Assembly (NCBI RefSeq): GCF_003259255.1
Contig: NZ_QGOL01000011.1
Coordinates: 62,001 to 126,000, forward strand
Length of the DNA stretch: 64,000 bases
Source of the DNA: Algoriphagus litoralis
GTDB taxonomy: Bacteria > Bacteroidota > Bacteroidia > Cytophagales > Cyclobacteriaceae
Direction of reading: 5' to 3'
The notes beneath the pieces were generated by a model, which had not been told where the DNA came from, searched no databases, and was given only the letters and a program-made list of their open reading frames with translations. Made by a program: the position numbers and the translations under genes. Below, piece by piece: positions 26,011 to 35,808 of the stretch. Every line of letters starts with the position of its first letter. The first letter of the stretch is position 1.

Positions 26011-27258
26011 TTAGGCTGTTCGAATCGCCTCCACAGGATCCATTCGCGCTGCAAGTGTAGCAGGTACGATACCGGCTACCACACCGATGATCGAAGAAAC
26101 TCCCAGTCCGAGTATGATATTGTTGAAAGATAGTATCAAATCAAGACTGCCCAACTGGACAAAACTCAGAAAGTAGACCAGCAGGATTCCTGTACCCCCA
26201 CCAATCAAGCTAAGGCAAACAGCCTCAAACAAGAATTGGAAAAGAATGAAATAATTTTTTGCACCTAGAGATTTTTGGATACCAATGATGTTGGTCCGCT
26301 CCCGGACCGAAACAAACATGATGTTTGCGATACCAAAGCCGCCGACCAAAATTGAGAAGCCTCCAATGACCCATCCGGCTACAGAAATCACATCGAAGAT
26401 TGATCCGATTGCGTTTTGGATAAATTCAGTTTTGTTCAGTGCGAAATTATCTTCTTGAGTAGGTTTTAGTCCTCTTTTGGCCCGTAGTAACCCGGTTAAT
26501 TCGTTTTCCAAAGCCACTAAGCCAATGTCAGTATCGAGGCCTTTGGCGGCGATTGTCGGCTCCAAACCATTTCTGCCCGTGTAGTACATTTTGTTGAAGG
26601 CACCATAAGGAATCAGACAAGCCTCGTCTTTGGAGGGAAGATCAAGAAATCCCTCTCCCTCTTCTTCAAAAATCCCCACTACAGTAAACTTCATCCCTTT
26701 GATTTTCACCTCTTTGCCGATAGCAGGTTGGTTTGGGTATAGGGTGTTTGCAATTTTTTTACCCAGAATGGCCAAGTTTCGGGAAGCGTTGATTTCAGAT
26801 TCTGTGAAGTATCGTCCTTCTTCCAGAGCAACTTCAAAAACATCCTGATAGGTGTATTCCACACCCGTCAATGCCATTCCCTCAAATGCGTTGCTTCCTG
26901 CTTGAATTGTAGCAGTGGCAGAAGCAGAGATAGTGACGGCAGAGGCATTTTTGACTCGTTCTTCAATAAATCGGTATTCGGCTAAAGTACCGGGAGGACG
27001 TTGGAAATACTTCCACCAAGGATAATCCTGGGGACCATTTGCAAAGGGGAATCGATCCACCCGCATCACATTTGTGCCCAAAAAGGCGAATGAGGATTTG
27101 ATTTTTCCCTCCAATGAATCGACCAAGGTAAATACCGCAATAATTGCGAAAATGCCCACTGTGACCCCTAAAAGAGACAAAATGGTACGAGTCAGATTGG
27201 ATTTTAGCGCCGTGACGGCGAAGCGGAAACTTTCCCAGGTTAATTGGAAAAACAGCAT
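26011..27258 (-). CDS. MacB/FtsX-type ABC transporter permease
   Basis: A 415-residue membrane protein. An N-terminal helix (about 25-48) is followed by a large periplasmic MacB_PCD domain (to about 270). Three C-terminal helices (about 290-315, 335-365, 375-405) form the FtsX domain, ending DPVEAIRTA. It would couple to an ATPase, but none is encoded beside it. Likely a mechanotransmission-type exporter or lipoprotein/peptide efflux unit. Confidence 0.9.
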   Translation of the reverse strand: MLFFQLTWESFRFAVTALKSNLTRTILSLLGVTVGIFAIIAVFTLVDSLEGKIKSSFAFLGTNVMRVDRFPFANGPQDYPWWKYFQRPPGTLAEYRFIEERVKNASAVTISASATATIQAGSNAFEGMALTGVEYTYQDVFEVALEEGRYFTESEINASRNLAILGKKIANTLYPNQPAIGKEVKIKGMKFTVVGIFEEEGEGFLDLPSKDEACLIPYGAFNKMYYTGRNGLEPTIAAKGLDTDIGLVALENELTGLLRAKRGLKPTQEDNFALNKTEFIQNAIGSIFDVISVAGWVIGGFSILVGGFGIANIMFVSVRERTNIIGIQKSLGAKNYFILFQFLFEAVCLSLIGGGTGILLVYFLSFVQLGSLDLILSFNNIILGLGVSSIIGVVAGIVPATLAARMDPVEAIRTA

Positions 27259-27588
27259 GCTCAGAATAGTTGGTTAAAACAATTTGTCAAGTTAGCTGAT
27301 TTTGGACATTATTGTTATTAACTTTGCATTTTTTAAAGCATTTATCAGAGTCTCAAAATCTAATTAAGATTCAAAAGCTCCCATATGAAATCTAGCAGCT
27401 ACGTGAGGTCAATTAAATTTGTTGATCGAGGGTGCATGATTACGTTTGGCTCAAGAAAGAAAAATATAAATACATGAAATCTAGTATGTCTCACTTGTCA
27501 CTTGTAAAGTTGATGATTTGCGATGCGAGATTCTCCCGATGAAATATCGGGATAGGCTATCTGACCATTAAAAATAAATTATAAACAG
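27259..27588. repeat. 330-bp gap before queA with leader-like repeat, copy 2
   Basis: No gene is seen. The best repeat copy is 27523-27575 (ATGCGAGATTC, a CCCGAT...ATCGGG hairpin, GGCTATCTGACC, ATTAAAAA), ending 14 nt before queA. A partial copy with GCAGCTACGTGAGG lies at 27394-27417. Confidence 0.5.
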
Positions 27589-28638
27589 ATGAAATTATCA
27601 GACTTCAAATTTGACGTCCCTAAAAAACTGATTTCTCTCTATCCTACTGAAAACCGAGATGATTCACGTCTAATGGTAGTGCACCGGAAGACAGGTCAAA
27701 TCGAACACCGAATATTCAAGGATATCCTTGAATATTTTGAAGAGGGGGATGTTTTCGTGACCAACGATACCAAAGTTTTTCCGGCCCGATTGTATGGGAA
27801 CAAGGAGAAAACAGGCGCCAAAATTGAAGTTTTTCTACTCAGAGAGCTTAATGCGGAGCTAAGACTTTGGGACGTACTGGTAGATCCTGCCAGAAAGATC
27901 CGAGTCGGCAATAAACTATATTTCGGAGATTCAGATCTAGTAGCTGAAGTGATTGACAACACTACTTCTAGAGGTCGTACGATCCGTTTTCTGTTTGACG
28001 GCAATCACGAAGAGTTTGAAAAAACGATCGACACCCTCGGAGAGACACCGCTTTTAAAGGAGATTATTGAACGAAATATCGAGCCTGAAGACAGAGAGCG
28101 ATATCAGACTGTTTTCGCTAAAAATGTAGGTGCCGTAGCCGCACCGACTGCAGGTCTTCATTTTACTCCACAATTATTGAAAAGACTGGAGTTGAAAGGT
28201 GTCGAAGTGGCCCCGATTACACTTCATGTAGGCTTGGGTACTTTCCGTCAGGTCGATGTGGAAGATCTGACCAAACACAAGATGGATTCAGAAAATTATT
28301 CCATTCCATCAAAGACTGTTGATCATGTCAATGCCGCATTGGATGCTAAAAAGCGTGTGGTCGCTGTGGGTACCACTTCACTAAAAACAATCGAATCCTC
28401 AGTCACTGCTGGGGGAAGATTGAAGGAAAGCAGCGGATGGACTGATAAATTCATCATCCCGCCTTATGATTTCAAAATCGCAAACGCATTGATTACCAAT
28501 TTCCACTTGCCTGAATCGACCTTGCTGATGACCGCATCTGCATTCGGCGGCTACGATTTGGTGATGAAAGCTTACAAGGAGGCAATCAAAGAAAAGTACC
28601 GGTTCTTCTCCTATGGAGATGCGATGCTGATTCTCTAA
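27589..28638 (+). CDS. queA: tRNA preQ1(34) S-adenosylmethionine ribosyltransferase-isomerase
   Basis: A 349-residue QueA. Hallmarks include LPKKLI-like [20 protein letters not shown] at the start, [10 protein letters not shown] (about 184-193) and [11 protein letters not shown]. It transfers ribose from SAM to preQ1 in tRNA to make epoxyqueuosine. A short terminator follows at 28644-28663. Confidence 0.97.
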   Translation: MKLSDFKFDVPKKLISLYPTENRDDSRLMVVHRKTGQIEHRIFKDILEYFEEGDVFVTNDTKVFPARLYGNKEKTGAKIEVFLLRELNAELRLWDVLVDPARKIRVGNKLYFGDSDLVAEVIDNTTSRGRTIRFLFDGNHEEFEKTIDTLGETPLLKEIIERNIEPEDRERYQTVFAKNVGAVAAPTAGLHFTPQLLKRLELKGVEVAPITLHVGLGTFRQVDVEDLTKHKMDSENYSIPSKTVDHVNAALDAKKRVVAVGTTSLKTIESSVTAGGRLKESSGWTDKFIIPPYDFKIANALITNFHLPESTLLMTASAFGGYDLVMKAYKEAIKEKYRFFSYGDAMLIL

Positions 28639-28643
28639 AATAT

Positions 28644-28669
28644 AAAGCTCCGAAAGGGGCTTTTTTTTT
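28644..28669 (+). terminator. Terminator after queA
   Basis: 8-bp arms (28644-28651, 28656-28663, one U-G) with a GAAA loop and a run of nine T's. Confidence 0.85.
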
Positions 28670-28727
28670 AACTTCAATCTCGAAAATTATTAACACTCAT
28701 GGTGAGATCAGTTTTTGAAAGAATTCT

Positions 28728-29405
28728 ATGAAAAAAGCAGCAGTCTTGGTGGCTGGCGGGAAAGGGAGCCGCATGGGAGGTCCTGTTTCAAAGCAATATT
28801 TGCCGATTGGCGGAAAACCAGTCTTGATGCATACGCTTCAGCGGTTTCATGATACGGATCCGGCAATTTTTTTAATCTTGGTTTTGCCTGAGCCGGATTT
28901 TTTGATTTGGGAAAAACTCTGTTCGCAGCATCAGTTTTCTATTCCGCACCAGGTCATTGGGGGTGGAAGCTCCCGATTTCAGTCTGTAAGAAATGGACTA
29001 GATGCACTTCCTTTTGAGAAGGGATTGGTCGCAATTCATGATGGAGTTCGTCCTTTTGTAAGTTCAGAGGTGATTCTAGCAAGCTTTGCTGAGGCAGCCA
29101 ATAGCGGAAGTGCCATTGCAGTGGTTCCTTTGAAAGACTCCATCCGAAAAGTGGATACAGGTGGATTGAGTACTTTTCAGGAGCGACAATACTTCCGACT
29201 GGTCCAGACTCCGCAGACTTTTCAGATTCGCAAAATCAAAAAAGCGTTCCAAGTTGAAGAACTGAGCGAATTCACCGATGATGCCACCGTCTATGAATAC
29301 CAGGGCTGGCAGGTCAGCCTCATCCCGGGCAATCCGGAAAACATCAAAATTACCACTCCAGAAGATCTGGACTACGCGGATTATCTGCTCTCCCGTGGGG
29401 AATAA
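28728..29405 (+). CDS. ispD: 2-C-methyl-D-erythritol 4-phosphate cytidylyltransferase
   Basis: A 225-residue nucleotidyltransferase with the CTP-binding opening AVLVAGGKGSRMGGPVSKQYLPIGGKPVL, AIHDGVRPFV and the C-terminal ENIKITTPEDL. It makes CDP-methylerythritol in the non-mevalonate isoprenoid pathway. The start is ATG 28728, 90 bp after queA. Confidence 0.96.
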   Translation: MKKAAVLVAGGKGSRMGGPVSKQYLPIGGKPVLMHTLQRFHDTDPAIFLILVLPEPDFLIWEKLCSQHQFSIPHQVIGGGSSRFQSVRNGLDALPFEKGLVAIHDGVRPFVSSEVILASFAEAANSGSAIAVVPLKDSIRKVDTGGLSTFQERQYFRLVQTPQTFQIRKIKKAFQVEELSEFTDDATVYEYQGWQVSLIPGNPENIKITTPEDLDYADYLLSRGE

Positions 29406-29487
29406 AATCGGGGAAAACCCCTTTTGGATTTTTACCGACATTTTCTCCGACTTCACCGACTTTTTCTTTGGCTTGGCCTATTGTCCA

Positions 29488-29518
29488 TTTCACAGGTTTT
29501 GCGGCTCGTGTACATTTG
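29488..29518 (+). promoter_or_regulatory. Candidate promoter of the LiaF-like/LytS/LytTR operon
   Basis: TACATTTG at 29511-29518 fits the TAnnTTTG -7 box exactly, with TTTC 19 bp upstream as a near-match to the TTTG -33 box. It lies 25 bp before the operon start. Confidence 0.55.
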
Positions 29519-29542
29519 ATCAACATTTAAATACACTTAGCC

Positions 29543-30409
29543 ATGAACGATTTTAAACGAAAAAACAACGACGGGAATATTGCCTTTGGGTTTATCATTC
29601 TCGGAATAGGTATCATTCTCTTTTTAAGAAAAGCCGGGATTTTCATTCCCGATTGGGTTACTACTTGGCCAATGATTTTGATCGCGATCGGGACATTCTC
29701 GGTGATCAAACATGAATTCAGAAGTTTCTTTGGATTCTTGATGTTATTCCTTGGAGCGTATTTTCTCTTGAGAAATGAATTCAATTTTGACTTTGGACTT
29801 GGACAGTTCATCTGGCCTTTGGGATTGATCGCCTTGGGGATTTACCTGATTTTGCAAAAACAACGGGAAAACAAAGTGCTGGATGATGTTCGTAGAGATT
29901 GGGAGAAAAAGCGCAAAACAGATACCGGTTATTCTAAAATCTATGTCGAAGAAGCCAAAGTAGTGGATGAGAATTCAGAGGGTTCTTCAGCAACAGGTTC
30001 GTCATCTTTCGCCCAAGGTGCACAATCAGCCACTGGATCTGGATTTACCCGTACCACTGGGACAGCTTTTGCCGATAGGCTGAATATCGATGCGATATTC
30101 AGTGGGGTAAACCGAAAGCTGATGACCAAAGACTTTCAGGGAGGAAAAATCACAGCAGCTTTTGGCGGCGTGGATCTTGATCTGACCTCTACTGATTTCA
30201 ATGGAGTAATCACGATACAAGTCGATATCATTTTCGGAGGTGTAAAAATGATCGTACCGCCACACTGGGACATTCGCACCGAGGTGACCAATATCGCCGC
30301 TGGGATCGAAGATAAGCGCTACTTCAGAGAGGGTGGAGTTGATCCCAATAAAGTCGTGGTTCTCAAAGGCACAATTCTCTTTGGGGGTTTGGAAATCAAA
30401 TCCTTTTAA
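29543..30409 (+). CDS. LiaF-like membrane protein
   Basis: A 288-residue protein. Four membrane helices (about 10-29, 36-54, 57-76, 80-102) make a DUF5668/LiaI-LiaF-type region. After a polar Ser/Thr-rich linker, residues about 175-288 form a repeated beta domain (ITAAFGGVDLDLT...DIIFGGVKMIVP...ILFGGLEIKSF) like the LiaF/VraT C-terminal domain. In Firmicutes LiaF controls the partner kinase under envelope stress. Here a kinase and a regulator follow directly. Confidence 0.85.
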   Translation: MNDFKRKNNDGNIAFGFIILGIGIILFLRKAGIFIPDWVTTWPMILIAIGTFSVIKHEFRSFFGFLMLFLGAYFLLRNEFNFDFGLGQFIWPLGLIALGIYLILQKQRENKVLDDVRRDWEKKRKTDTGYSKIYVEEAKVVDENSEGSSATGSSSFAQGAQSATGSGFTRTTGTAFADRLNIDAIFSGVNRKLMTKDFQGGKITAAFGGVDLDLTSTDFNGVITIQVDIIFGGVKMIVPPHWDIRTEVTNIAAGIEDKRYFREGGVDPNKVVVLKGTILFGGLEIKSF

Positions 30410-30442
30410 CGACCTTCAAACCAGCTAAAAACCACTACCAAC

Positions 30443-31480
30443 TTGTTTTTTAACGCTTTTTCAAATCCTAAATTAGGAAAATGGATCATCCCCGGAACCG
30501 GAGTCATCTGGTTTCTGGGATGTTTTCTTTTGTTGTGGAGCTATGAAATCGAGACCGAACCTGCGCTGATTGACGCCTTGGTTTTTGCGCTGTGTTTTCT
30601 TGGAGGTATTTTCGTCCTAGATCGCGTTTTCAGCCTTTTTACACCCAAAGGGAAAAACTTGTGGTTGCTTTTCGCTGTGCCATTATTGTTGAGTTGGATA
30701 GGCGTGGTGGCACATCGCTACGCGCTGACTTGGTGGCTGGATGACATAGAATACCTTGACTTTCTAAGTTCGAGTTTTTACCTCAGGTGGTCGGTTTTGG
30801 CTTTAGCTTTTCAGCTGATTTCGGTTTTGGCTTTGGTCATGTCTCAACTGGAGCTTCAGGAAGAAGTCAGAAAACGCGAAGCACAAATGCTCCAACTTTC
30901 AAAAGAGGCCGAACTGGCTCAACTCCGGCAGCAGTTGCAACCGCACTTTCTGTTCAACAGCCTCAATTCCATCAATGCGCTGGTAGTCACTCAGCCCAAA
31001 AAAGCCCGTGAGATGGTGTTGCAGCTTTCTGAGTTTTTGCGCGGGACAATTCGAAAAGATTCCCAAAAATGGATCACTCTTGAGGAAGAGCTGAATTATC
31101 TGAAGATGTATCTGGACATCGAGCGGGTTCGATTTGGGCATAGACTAGAAGTTGAATTTTGCTTGGAAGAAGATTTCTATCAGGTAAAACTTCCCCAACT
31201 GTTGATTCAGCCGCTAGTTGAAAATGCAATCAAACATGGTCTCTATGGAGTCACTGGAGAGGTTAAGATTGAGATTACCGGAAAAAAGGACGGAAGTTAT
31301 TTTGTTTTGGAAGTGATCAATCCCTTTGACCCTGAATCTACCCCTGCCGAGGGAACTGGTTTTGGACTGAATTCGGTGGAAAGAAGGTTATTTCTCTTGT
31401 TTGGTCGAAAAGATTTGATAGAATCAGAAGCTGTGGCCAATGTTTTCAAAGTCCGACTTAAAATCCCCCAATTTTCATGA
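30443..31480 (+). CDS. LytS/YehU-family sensor histidine kinase
   Basis: A 345-residue kinase that appears to start at TTG 30443; no better start precedes the first helix. Four membrane helices span about 12-135. The His kinase domain carries LAQLRQQLQPHFLFNSLNSINAL (His about 171) and the ATPase part has LIQPLVENAIKHGL and GTGFGLNSVERRL. Its stop overlaps the LytTR regulator start by 4 bp. Confidence 0.88.
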   Translation: MFFNAFSNPKLGKWIIPGTGVIWFLGCFLLLWSYEIETEPALIDALVFALCFLGGIFVLDRVFSLFTPKGKNLWLLFAVPLLLSWIGVVAHRYALTWWLDDIEYLDFLSSSFYLRWSVLALAFQLISVLALVMSQLELQEEVRKREAQMLQLSKEAELAQLRQQLQPHFLFNSLNSINALVVTQPKKAREMVLQLSEFLRGTIRKDSQKWITLEEELNYLKMYLDIERVRFGHRLEVEFCLEEDFYQVKLPQLLIQPLVENAIKHGLYGVTGEVKIEITGKKDGSYFVLEVINPFDPESTPAEGTGFGLNSVERRLFLLFGRKDLIESEAVANVFKVRLKIPQFS

Positions 31481-32211
31481 TTAAAACGATAATTATCGAC
31501 GACGAACCCTTGGCAGCAGGAATCATTCAGGAGTTTTTGATGCAGTTTCCTCAATTCGACGTGGTGGAAGTTTGTCAGGATGGATTTCAAGGATTGAAAG
31601 CAATCCATCAGCATAAACCTGATTTGATTTTTCTGGATGTTCAAATGCCTAAAATCACCGGATTTGAAATGTTGGAGCTGTTGGATGAGCCTCCGGCTGT
31701 AATTTTCTCCACAGCATTTGACCACTATGCCTTGAAAGCTTTCGATGCCAAGGCTTTGGACTACCTCCTGAAGCCTTTTTCGGAAGAACGATTCAAGCAG
31801 GCAATTGACCGTTATTTGACAAGTAGAGGAAGCGATGTGGCCCAAAATGAGGCTGATGAAGGCCTATCGCATATGGCGGAGAAAAGCAACAGGTTAGTCG
31901 TCAGAGTTAAAAACGACATCAAGATTATCCCAATTATTGATGTGATTTATTTTGAAGCAGAAGACGATTATGTGGCAATTCATACCATCGGAGGGAAGTA
32001 TTTAAAGAAGATGACGATGAAGACTCTGGAAGAAAGTCTGGATCCAGCCAAGTTCGCCAGAGTCCATCGTTCTTTCATCATCAATCTGAATGGCATCACA
32101 GGAATAGAGCCTTATGAAAGAGACACCTATTTGGTTAAGCTCCGAGCTGGTGAACAGATTCCAGTCAGCAAAACAGGTTACGCTCGACTCAGGCAGGTTT
32201 TGGGGCTCTAG
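31477..32211 (+). CDS. LytTR-family response regulator
   Basis: A 244-residue regulator. The receiver (1-120) has IIDDEPLAAG, phospho-acceptor Asp in LIFLDVQMP (about 55) and the STAFDHYALKAFD stretch. The LytTR DNA-binding domain (about 140-244) carries VIYFEAEDDYVAIHT and RVHRSFIINLNGI. Together with the two upstream genes it makes a LiaFSR-like envelope-sensing unit, inferred from order. Confidence 0.94.
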   Translation: MIKTIIIDDEPLAAGIIQEFLMQFPQFDVVEVCQDGFQGLKAIHQHKPDLIFLDVQMPKITGFEMLELLDEPPAVIFSTAFDHYALKAFDAKALDYLLKPFSEERFKQAIDRYLTSRGSDVAQNEADEGLSHMAEKSNRLVVRVKNDIKIIPIIDVIYFEAEDDYVAIHTIGGKYLKKMTMKTLEESLDPAKFARVHRSFIINLNGITGIEPYERDTYLVKLRAGEQIPVSKTGYARLRQVLGL

Positions 32212-32263
32212 GTTCGTTTCAACACTCCAAGGGTTCAAAACCTTTGGAGGGATAGGTGAAAAA

Positions 32264-32287
32264 AAAGCCTCGGATTTCCGAGGCTTT
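32264..32287. terminator. Terminator between LytTR and DUF2795 genes
   Basis: Perfect 10-bp arms (32264-32273, 32278-32287) with A and T tracts; it lies between convergent genes. Confidence 0.85.
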
Positions 32288-32294
32288 AGTTTTT

Positions 32295-32516
32295 TTAATA
32301 TTCGTCTTCGTTGAAGAAGAAATCATCCTTGGTAGGATAGTCAGGCCAGATTTCTTCGATGGTCTCATAAGGCTCGCCGTCATCTTCGAGCTCTTGGAGA
32401 TTTTCCACTACTTCCAGTGGAGCGCCGGAGCGGATAGCGTAGTCGATAAGCTCATCCTTGGTCGCTGGCCAGGGTGCGTCCTCCAGATAGGATGCTAGTT
32501 CAAGTGTCCAGTACAT
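32295..32516 (-). CDS. DUF2795 domain-containing protein
   Basis: A 73-residue acidic protein. YWTLELASYLEDAPWPATKDELIDYAIRSGAP...VVENLQELEDDGEPYETIEEIWPDYP is the DUF2795 pattern. It is widely kept in Bacteroidota; the function is unknown. Confidence 0.9.
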   Translation of the reverse strand: MYWTLELASYLEDAPWPATKDELIDYAIRSGAPLEVVENLQELEDDGEPYETIEEIWPDYPTKDDFFFNEDEY

Positions 32517-32592
32517 AGTGTTTATTTTAAAAGGTATTCTTCGATTTTTTAAAGTTGCAAGATTAGTGAATTTTTGGATAAGTAGTGTCTAC

Positions 32593-33843
32593 TTAAATTC
32601 GGGGAGAAAGTTGTTTCAAAATGTAGTTTTTTACATCTATTTTTCGCTTCAGCCCAGACAGTTTTTTCCGCATCATCATTTCAAAGTCAGGAGTCTGTAC
32701 TCGGAAGTTGTCCGAATTGTTTTGCATGGTATCCAATTCACCTTGGTCCCGATGGAGTAAATCCTTGATAATCGAGGACTTAATCTGATTTTGCTCTTGT
32801 AGAGAAAGTGAGTCAAAGTCAGAATATTTATTATGGGCGAGTTTTTCGAGGAATGCTTTTTCGAAAATAATATCCATGAAAAACTGATACGAACGTGCCG
32901 GGAGGTTGGCCTCTTTTGGTTTTCGCATGGGAAGTTTTTTCCAGTCTTCCTGAATGGCTTTGGCTCGGGTGGTGATGGCATAGGTGCTCGGTTGATGCGC
33001 CATCTTTTTTAACTCGTCCACCATTTCATCGATTTTTCTCAAGATCTCTCGGGGATGCATTTGCGGCCCGGGATTAAGGCCCCGCTTGTATCGTGAGAAT
33101 ATTCTGTTGTTCAGCTTGGAAAACTCATCCCAAAGGGGCTGTCGCTTTTCAGCGGGTACTTTTCCTGCCTCTTTCCATTCTTTTTGGATTCGCTTGCTGA
33201 TTTCAAAAGCCATTTTGGCATCTGGTAGGTCATGTGCTTCTCTGGCTTGAACGACCAAGGCCTCATAGACTTTGATGTTTTCTTCAGCTTGGAGTGCCAT
33301 TCCTTCGAAAAAATGCCTTCTATTTTCGAAAAATGTCTGGATCGAATCATTGAATTCCTGCTCGATCTCTTCATGAATTTCTTTGTCGACAGGACCGGTT
33401 TTGATCCAGCGCATTTTTAGTTCCTTGAAAAATTCTGCGGTGTTTTTCCAATCCGTATCGTTTTTCATTGCCTCAGCTTCCAGAATCAGCGCCTTTTTCA
33501 CTTCCAGATTTTTAGAGCGGTTGGCTTGGATGATCTCATTCAGAAATTCCTCCTGCGCATTGAGTTCCTCGATCAGCGGAATGAAGTCACCAAGGGCGTC
33601 AGATTCGTACAAAGAATCCCGCAAATGAATCAACTTCATCAGGAAAGAGCCCTTGTTTTGGTTTTCCTCAATATCGGATTTCAGCTTGGCAACTTTATCT
33701 TTGATTTGCTCAAAACGAGCTTCGAAATAACTGAGCGTAGAGGCTTCATCTTCTTTAACTTCACCGATTTCTCGGTCACTCCGCCCTAAAAAACCCTTCA
33801 AATAGACTTTTCCGTCTTTGATATATCCATAAGGATGCTCCAT
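32593..33843 (-). CDS. DUF349 domain-containing protein
   Basis: A 416-residue, mostly helical charged protein with several DUF349 modules of about 70 residues (for example W-x5-FFKELKMRWIKTGPV, near 140-160, and IQKEWKEAGKVPAEKRQPLWDEF, near 220). Distant members include YgaM/YicC-neighbour coiled-coil proteins. It is probably cytoplasmic; the function is unknown. Confidence 0.88.
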   Translation of the reverse strand: MEHPYGYIKDGKVYLKGFLGRSDREIGEVKEDEASTLSYFEARFEQIKDKVAKLKSDIEENQNKGSFLMKLIHLRDSLYESDALGDFIPLIEELNAQEEFLNEIIQANRSKNLEVKKALILEAEAMKNDTDWKNTAEFFKELKMRWIKTGPVDKEIHEEIEQEFNDSIQTFFENRRHFFEGMALQAEENIKVYEALVVQAREAHDLPDAKMAFEISKRIQKEWKEAGKVPAEKRQPLWDEFSKLNNRIFSRYKRGLNPGPQMHPREILRKIDEMVDELKKMAHQPSTYAITTRAKAIQEDWKKLPMRKPKEANLPARSYQFFMDIIFEKAFLEKLAHNKYSDFDSLSLQEQNQIKSSIIKDLLHRDQGELDTMQNNSDNFRVQTPDFEMMMRKKLSGLKRKIDVKNYILKQLSPRI

Positions 33844-33924
33844 TTCAATTCAATAGGTTATAGGTGGTCGTTTTCAATTTTTCGCAAAATAATCATTTAG
33901 CCCTCACTTATCCTAAGAAAGCCA

Positions 33925-33932
33925 TATTTTTG
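33925..33932 (+). promoter_or_regulatory. Likely -7 box for ettA
   Basis: TATTTTTG fits TAnnTTTG exactly, 43 nt before the ettA start. No well-spaced -33 box is obvious. Confidence 0.4.
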
Positions 33933-33974
33933 CCATCTTGCTTCTAACACATATTCAACGATTAAAATAGCACT

Positions 33975-35654
33975 ATGAGCGCAGAAAAAATCATCTTTTC
34001 TATGGCTGGGGTTTCAAAAATTTACCCCCCGCAGAAAAAAGTACTCAAAGATATTTACCTCTCATTTTTTTATGGCGCAAAAATTGGCGTTTTGGGTCTA
34101 AACGGTTCGGGAAAGTCCTCCTTGCTCCGAATTATCGCCGGAATGGACAAAGAATTTCTCGGCGAAGTTGTCTGGTCTCCGGGGTACACTGTAGGCATGC
34201 TAGAGCAGGAACCGAAGCTTGATCCGACCAAAACAGTGAAGGAAGTCGTCGAAGAAGCCGTTGCTGATACGGTCAACTTGCTGAAGGAATTTGAAGAGAT
34301 CAATGAGAAATTCATGGATCCGGACCTGATGGAAGATCCAGATGCCATGGACAAGTTGATCACGCGGCAGGGAGAGGTGCAGGAGAAGCTTGACGCAGCC
34401 AATGCATGGGAACTGGATGTCATGCTGGATAAAGCAATGGACGCCCTACGACTGCCTCCAAGCGATGCCAACGTGGCGAATCTTTCAGGTGGAGAAAAAA
34501 GACGCGTTGCGCTTTGCCGTCTGCTGCTTCAGGAACCGGACGTGTTGCTACTCGATGAACCGACCAACCACCTGGATGCTGAATCGGTGCATTGGCTGGA
34601 GCAGCATTTGCAAAATTACAAAGGCACCGTCATTGCCGTGACACACGATAGATACTTCTTGGATAATGTCGCGGGTTGGATTCTCGAACTGGACCGTGGC
34701 GAGGGGATTCCATGGAAAGGAAATTATTCCTCTTGGCTAGACCAAAAGCAAAACCGTCTGAAGCAGGAAGAAAAAACCGAATCCAAGCGTCAGAAAACTC
34801 TGGAGCGTGAGTTGGAGTGGATCAGAATGTCTCCGAAAGCCAGACAATCCAAAGGTAAAGCCCGACTTTCTGCCTATGATAAATTGGTGGGAGAGGAGTC
34901 CAAAGAAAAAGAAGCAAAACTGGAGCTTTTCATTCCTCCAGGACCGAGATTGGGTGCCAAAGTCATTGAAGTAAACAACGTGTCCAAGGCTTTTGGAGAC
35001 AAATTGCTTTTCGAAAACTTGAGTTTCTCCCTGCCTCAAGGTGGAATTGTGGGAATCATCGGGCCAAACGGCGCCGGAAAATCCACGCTTTTCAAATTGA
35101 TTACCGGACAGGAAAAAGCCGATTCAGGAAACTTCGAGGTTGGAGAGACGGTAAAGCTGGCCTATGTAGATCAGGAACACGATTCGCTAGACCCGAATAA
35201 GACAGTTTATCAATTGATTTCCGATGGCAATGAACTGATGAAGTTGGGCAACAAGGAAGTGAACTCCAGAGCTTATGTGTCCAAGTTTAACTTTGCAGGT
35301 TCGGATCAGGAGAAAAAAGTCGGAGTACTCTCAGGTGGAGAGCGAAATCGGGTTCACTTGGCCATCACACTGAAAGAAGGCGGGAACTTGCTATTGCTCG
35401 ATGAACCTACCAACGATCTGGACGTGAATACACTTCGATCTTTGGAGGAAGCCTTAGAAAACTTCGGGGGTTGTGCGGTGATTATTTCCCACGACAGATG
35501 GTTCCTGGATCGTATTTGTACGCATATTTTGGCTTTTGAGGGCGATTCTCAAGTGTATTGGTTTGAGGGCAACTTCTCCGATTATGAGGAAAACAAGAAG
35601 AAGCGACTGGGCGATGTGACGCCGAAGCGGATAAGGTATAAAAACCTCAAGTAA
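33975..35654 (+). CDS. ettA: Energy-dependent translational throttle protein EttA (ABC-F)
   Basis: A 559-residue soluble ABC-F ATPase with two nucleotide-binding domains. Domain 1 has Walker A GLNGSGKSS and signature LSGGEKRR; domain 2 has GPNGAGKST and LSGGERNR. The linker (about 245-305) is charged and contains the EttA-type WIRMSPKARQSKGKAR stretch. It binds the ribosomal E site and gates early elongation by ATP/ADP ratio. Confidence 0.94.
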   Translation: MSAEKIIFSMAGVSKIYPPQKKVLKDIYLSFFYGAKIGVLGLNGSGKSSLLRIIAGMDKEFLGEVVWSPGYTVGMLEQEPKLDPTKTVKEVVEEAVADTVNLLKEFEEINEKFMDPDLMEDPDAMDKLITRQGEVQEKLDAANAWELDVMLDKAMDALRLPPSDANVANLSGGEKRRVALCRLLLQEPDVLLLDEPTNHLDAESVHWLEQHLQNYKGTVIAVTHDRYFLDNVAGWILELDRGEGIPWKGNYSSWLDQKQNRLKQEEKTESKRQKTLERELEWIRMSPKARQSKGKARLSAYDKLVGEESKEKEAKLELFIPPGPRLGAKVIEVNNVSKAFGDKLLFENLSFSLPQGGIVGIIGPNGAGKSTLFKLITGQEKADSGNFEVGETVKLAYVDQEHDSLDPNKTVYQLISDGNELMKLGNKEVNSRAYVSKFNFAGSDQEKKVGVLSGGERNRVHLAITLKEGGNLLLLDEPTNDLDVNTLRSLEEALENFGGCAVIISHDRWFLDRICTHILAFEGDSQVYWFEGNFSDYEENKKKRLGDVTPKRIRYKNLK

Positions 35655-35660
35655 TTTGGG

Positions 35661-35727
35661 CGTCATTGCGAGGCAAGAAGCAATCTTAGTTTAAATTCAG
35701 AAAGCTAAAATCAAAAAGCTGAAACTG
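35661..35727. repeat. Word-repeat patch after ettA
   Basis: CGTCATTGCGAGGCAAGAAGCAATC (35661-35685, split here as CGTCATTGCGAGG and AAGAAGCAATC) resembles a dispersed intergenic repeat seen in many bacterial genomes. It is followed by imprecise CAGAAAGCTAAAATC/AAAAAGCTGAAACT units. Confidence 0.55.
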
Positions 35728-35761
35728 AACCCCTCGAGGAAAAATCTTCGAGGGGTTTTGT
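35728..35761 (+). terminator. Terminator after ettA
   Basis: Perfect 10-bp arms (35728-35737, 35748-35757) followed by a T-rich tract. Confidence 0.85.
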
Positions 35762-35808
35762 TTTTTACTGTGATTTGATAATTTACTTCAAAATTAGTTT
35801 TTGATCTG

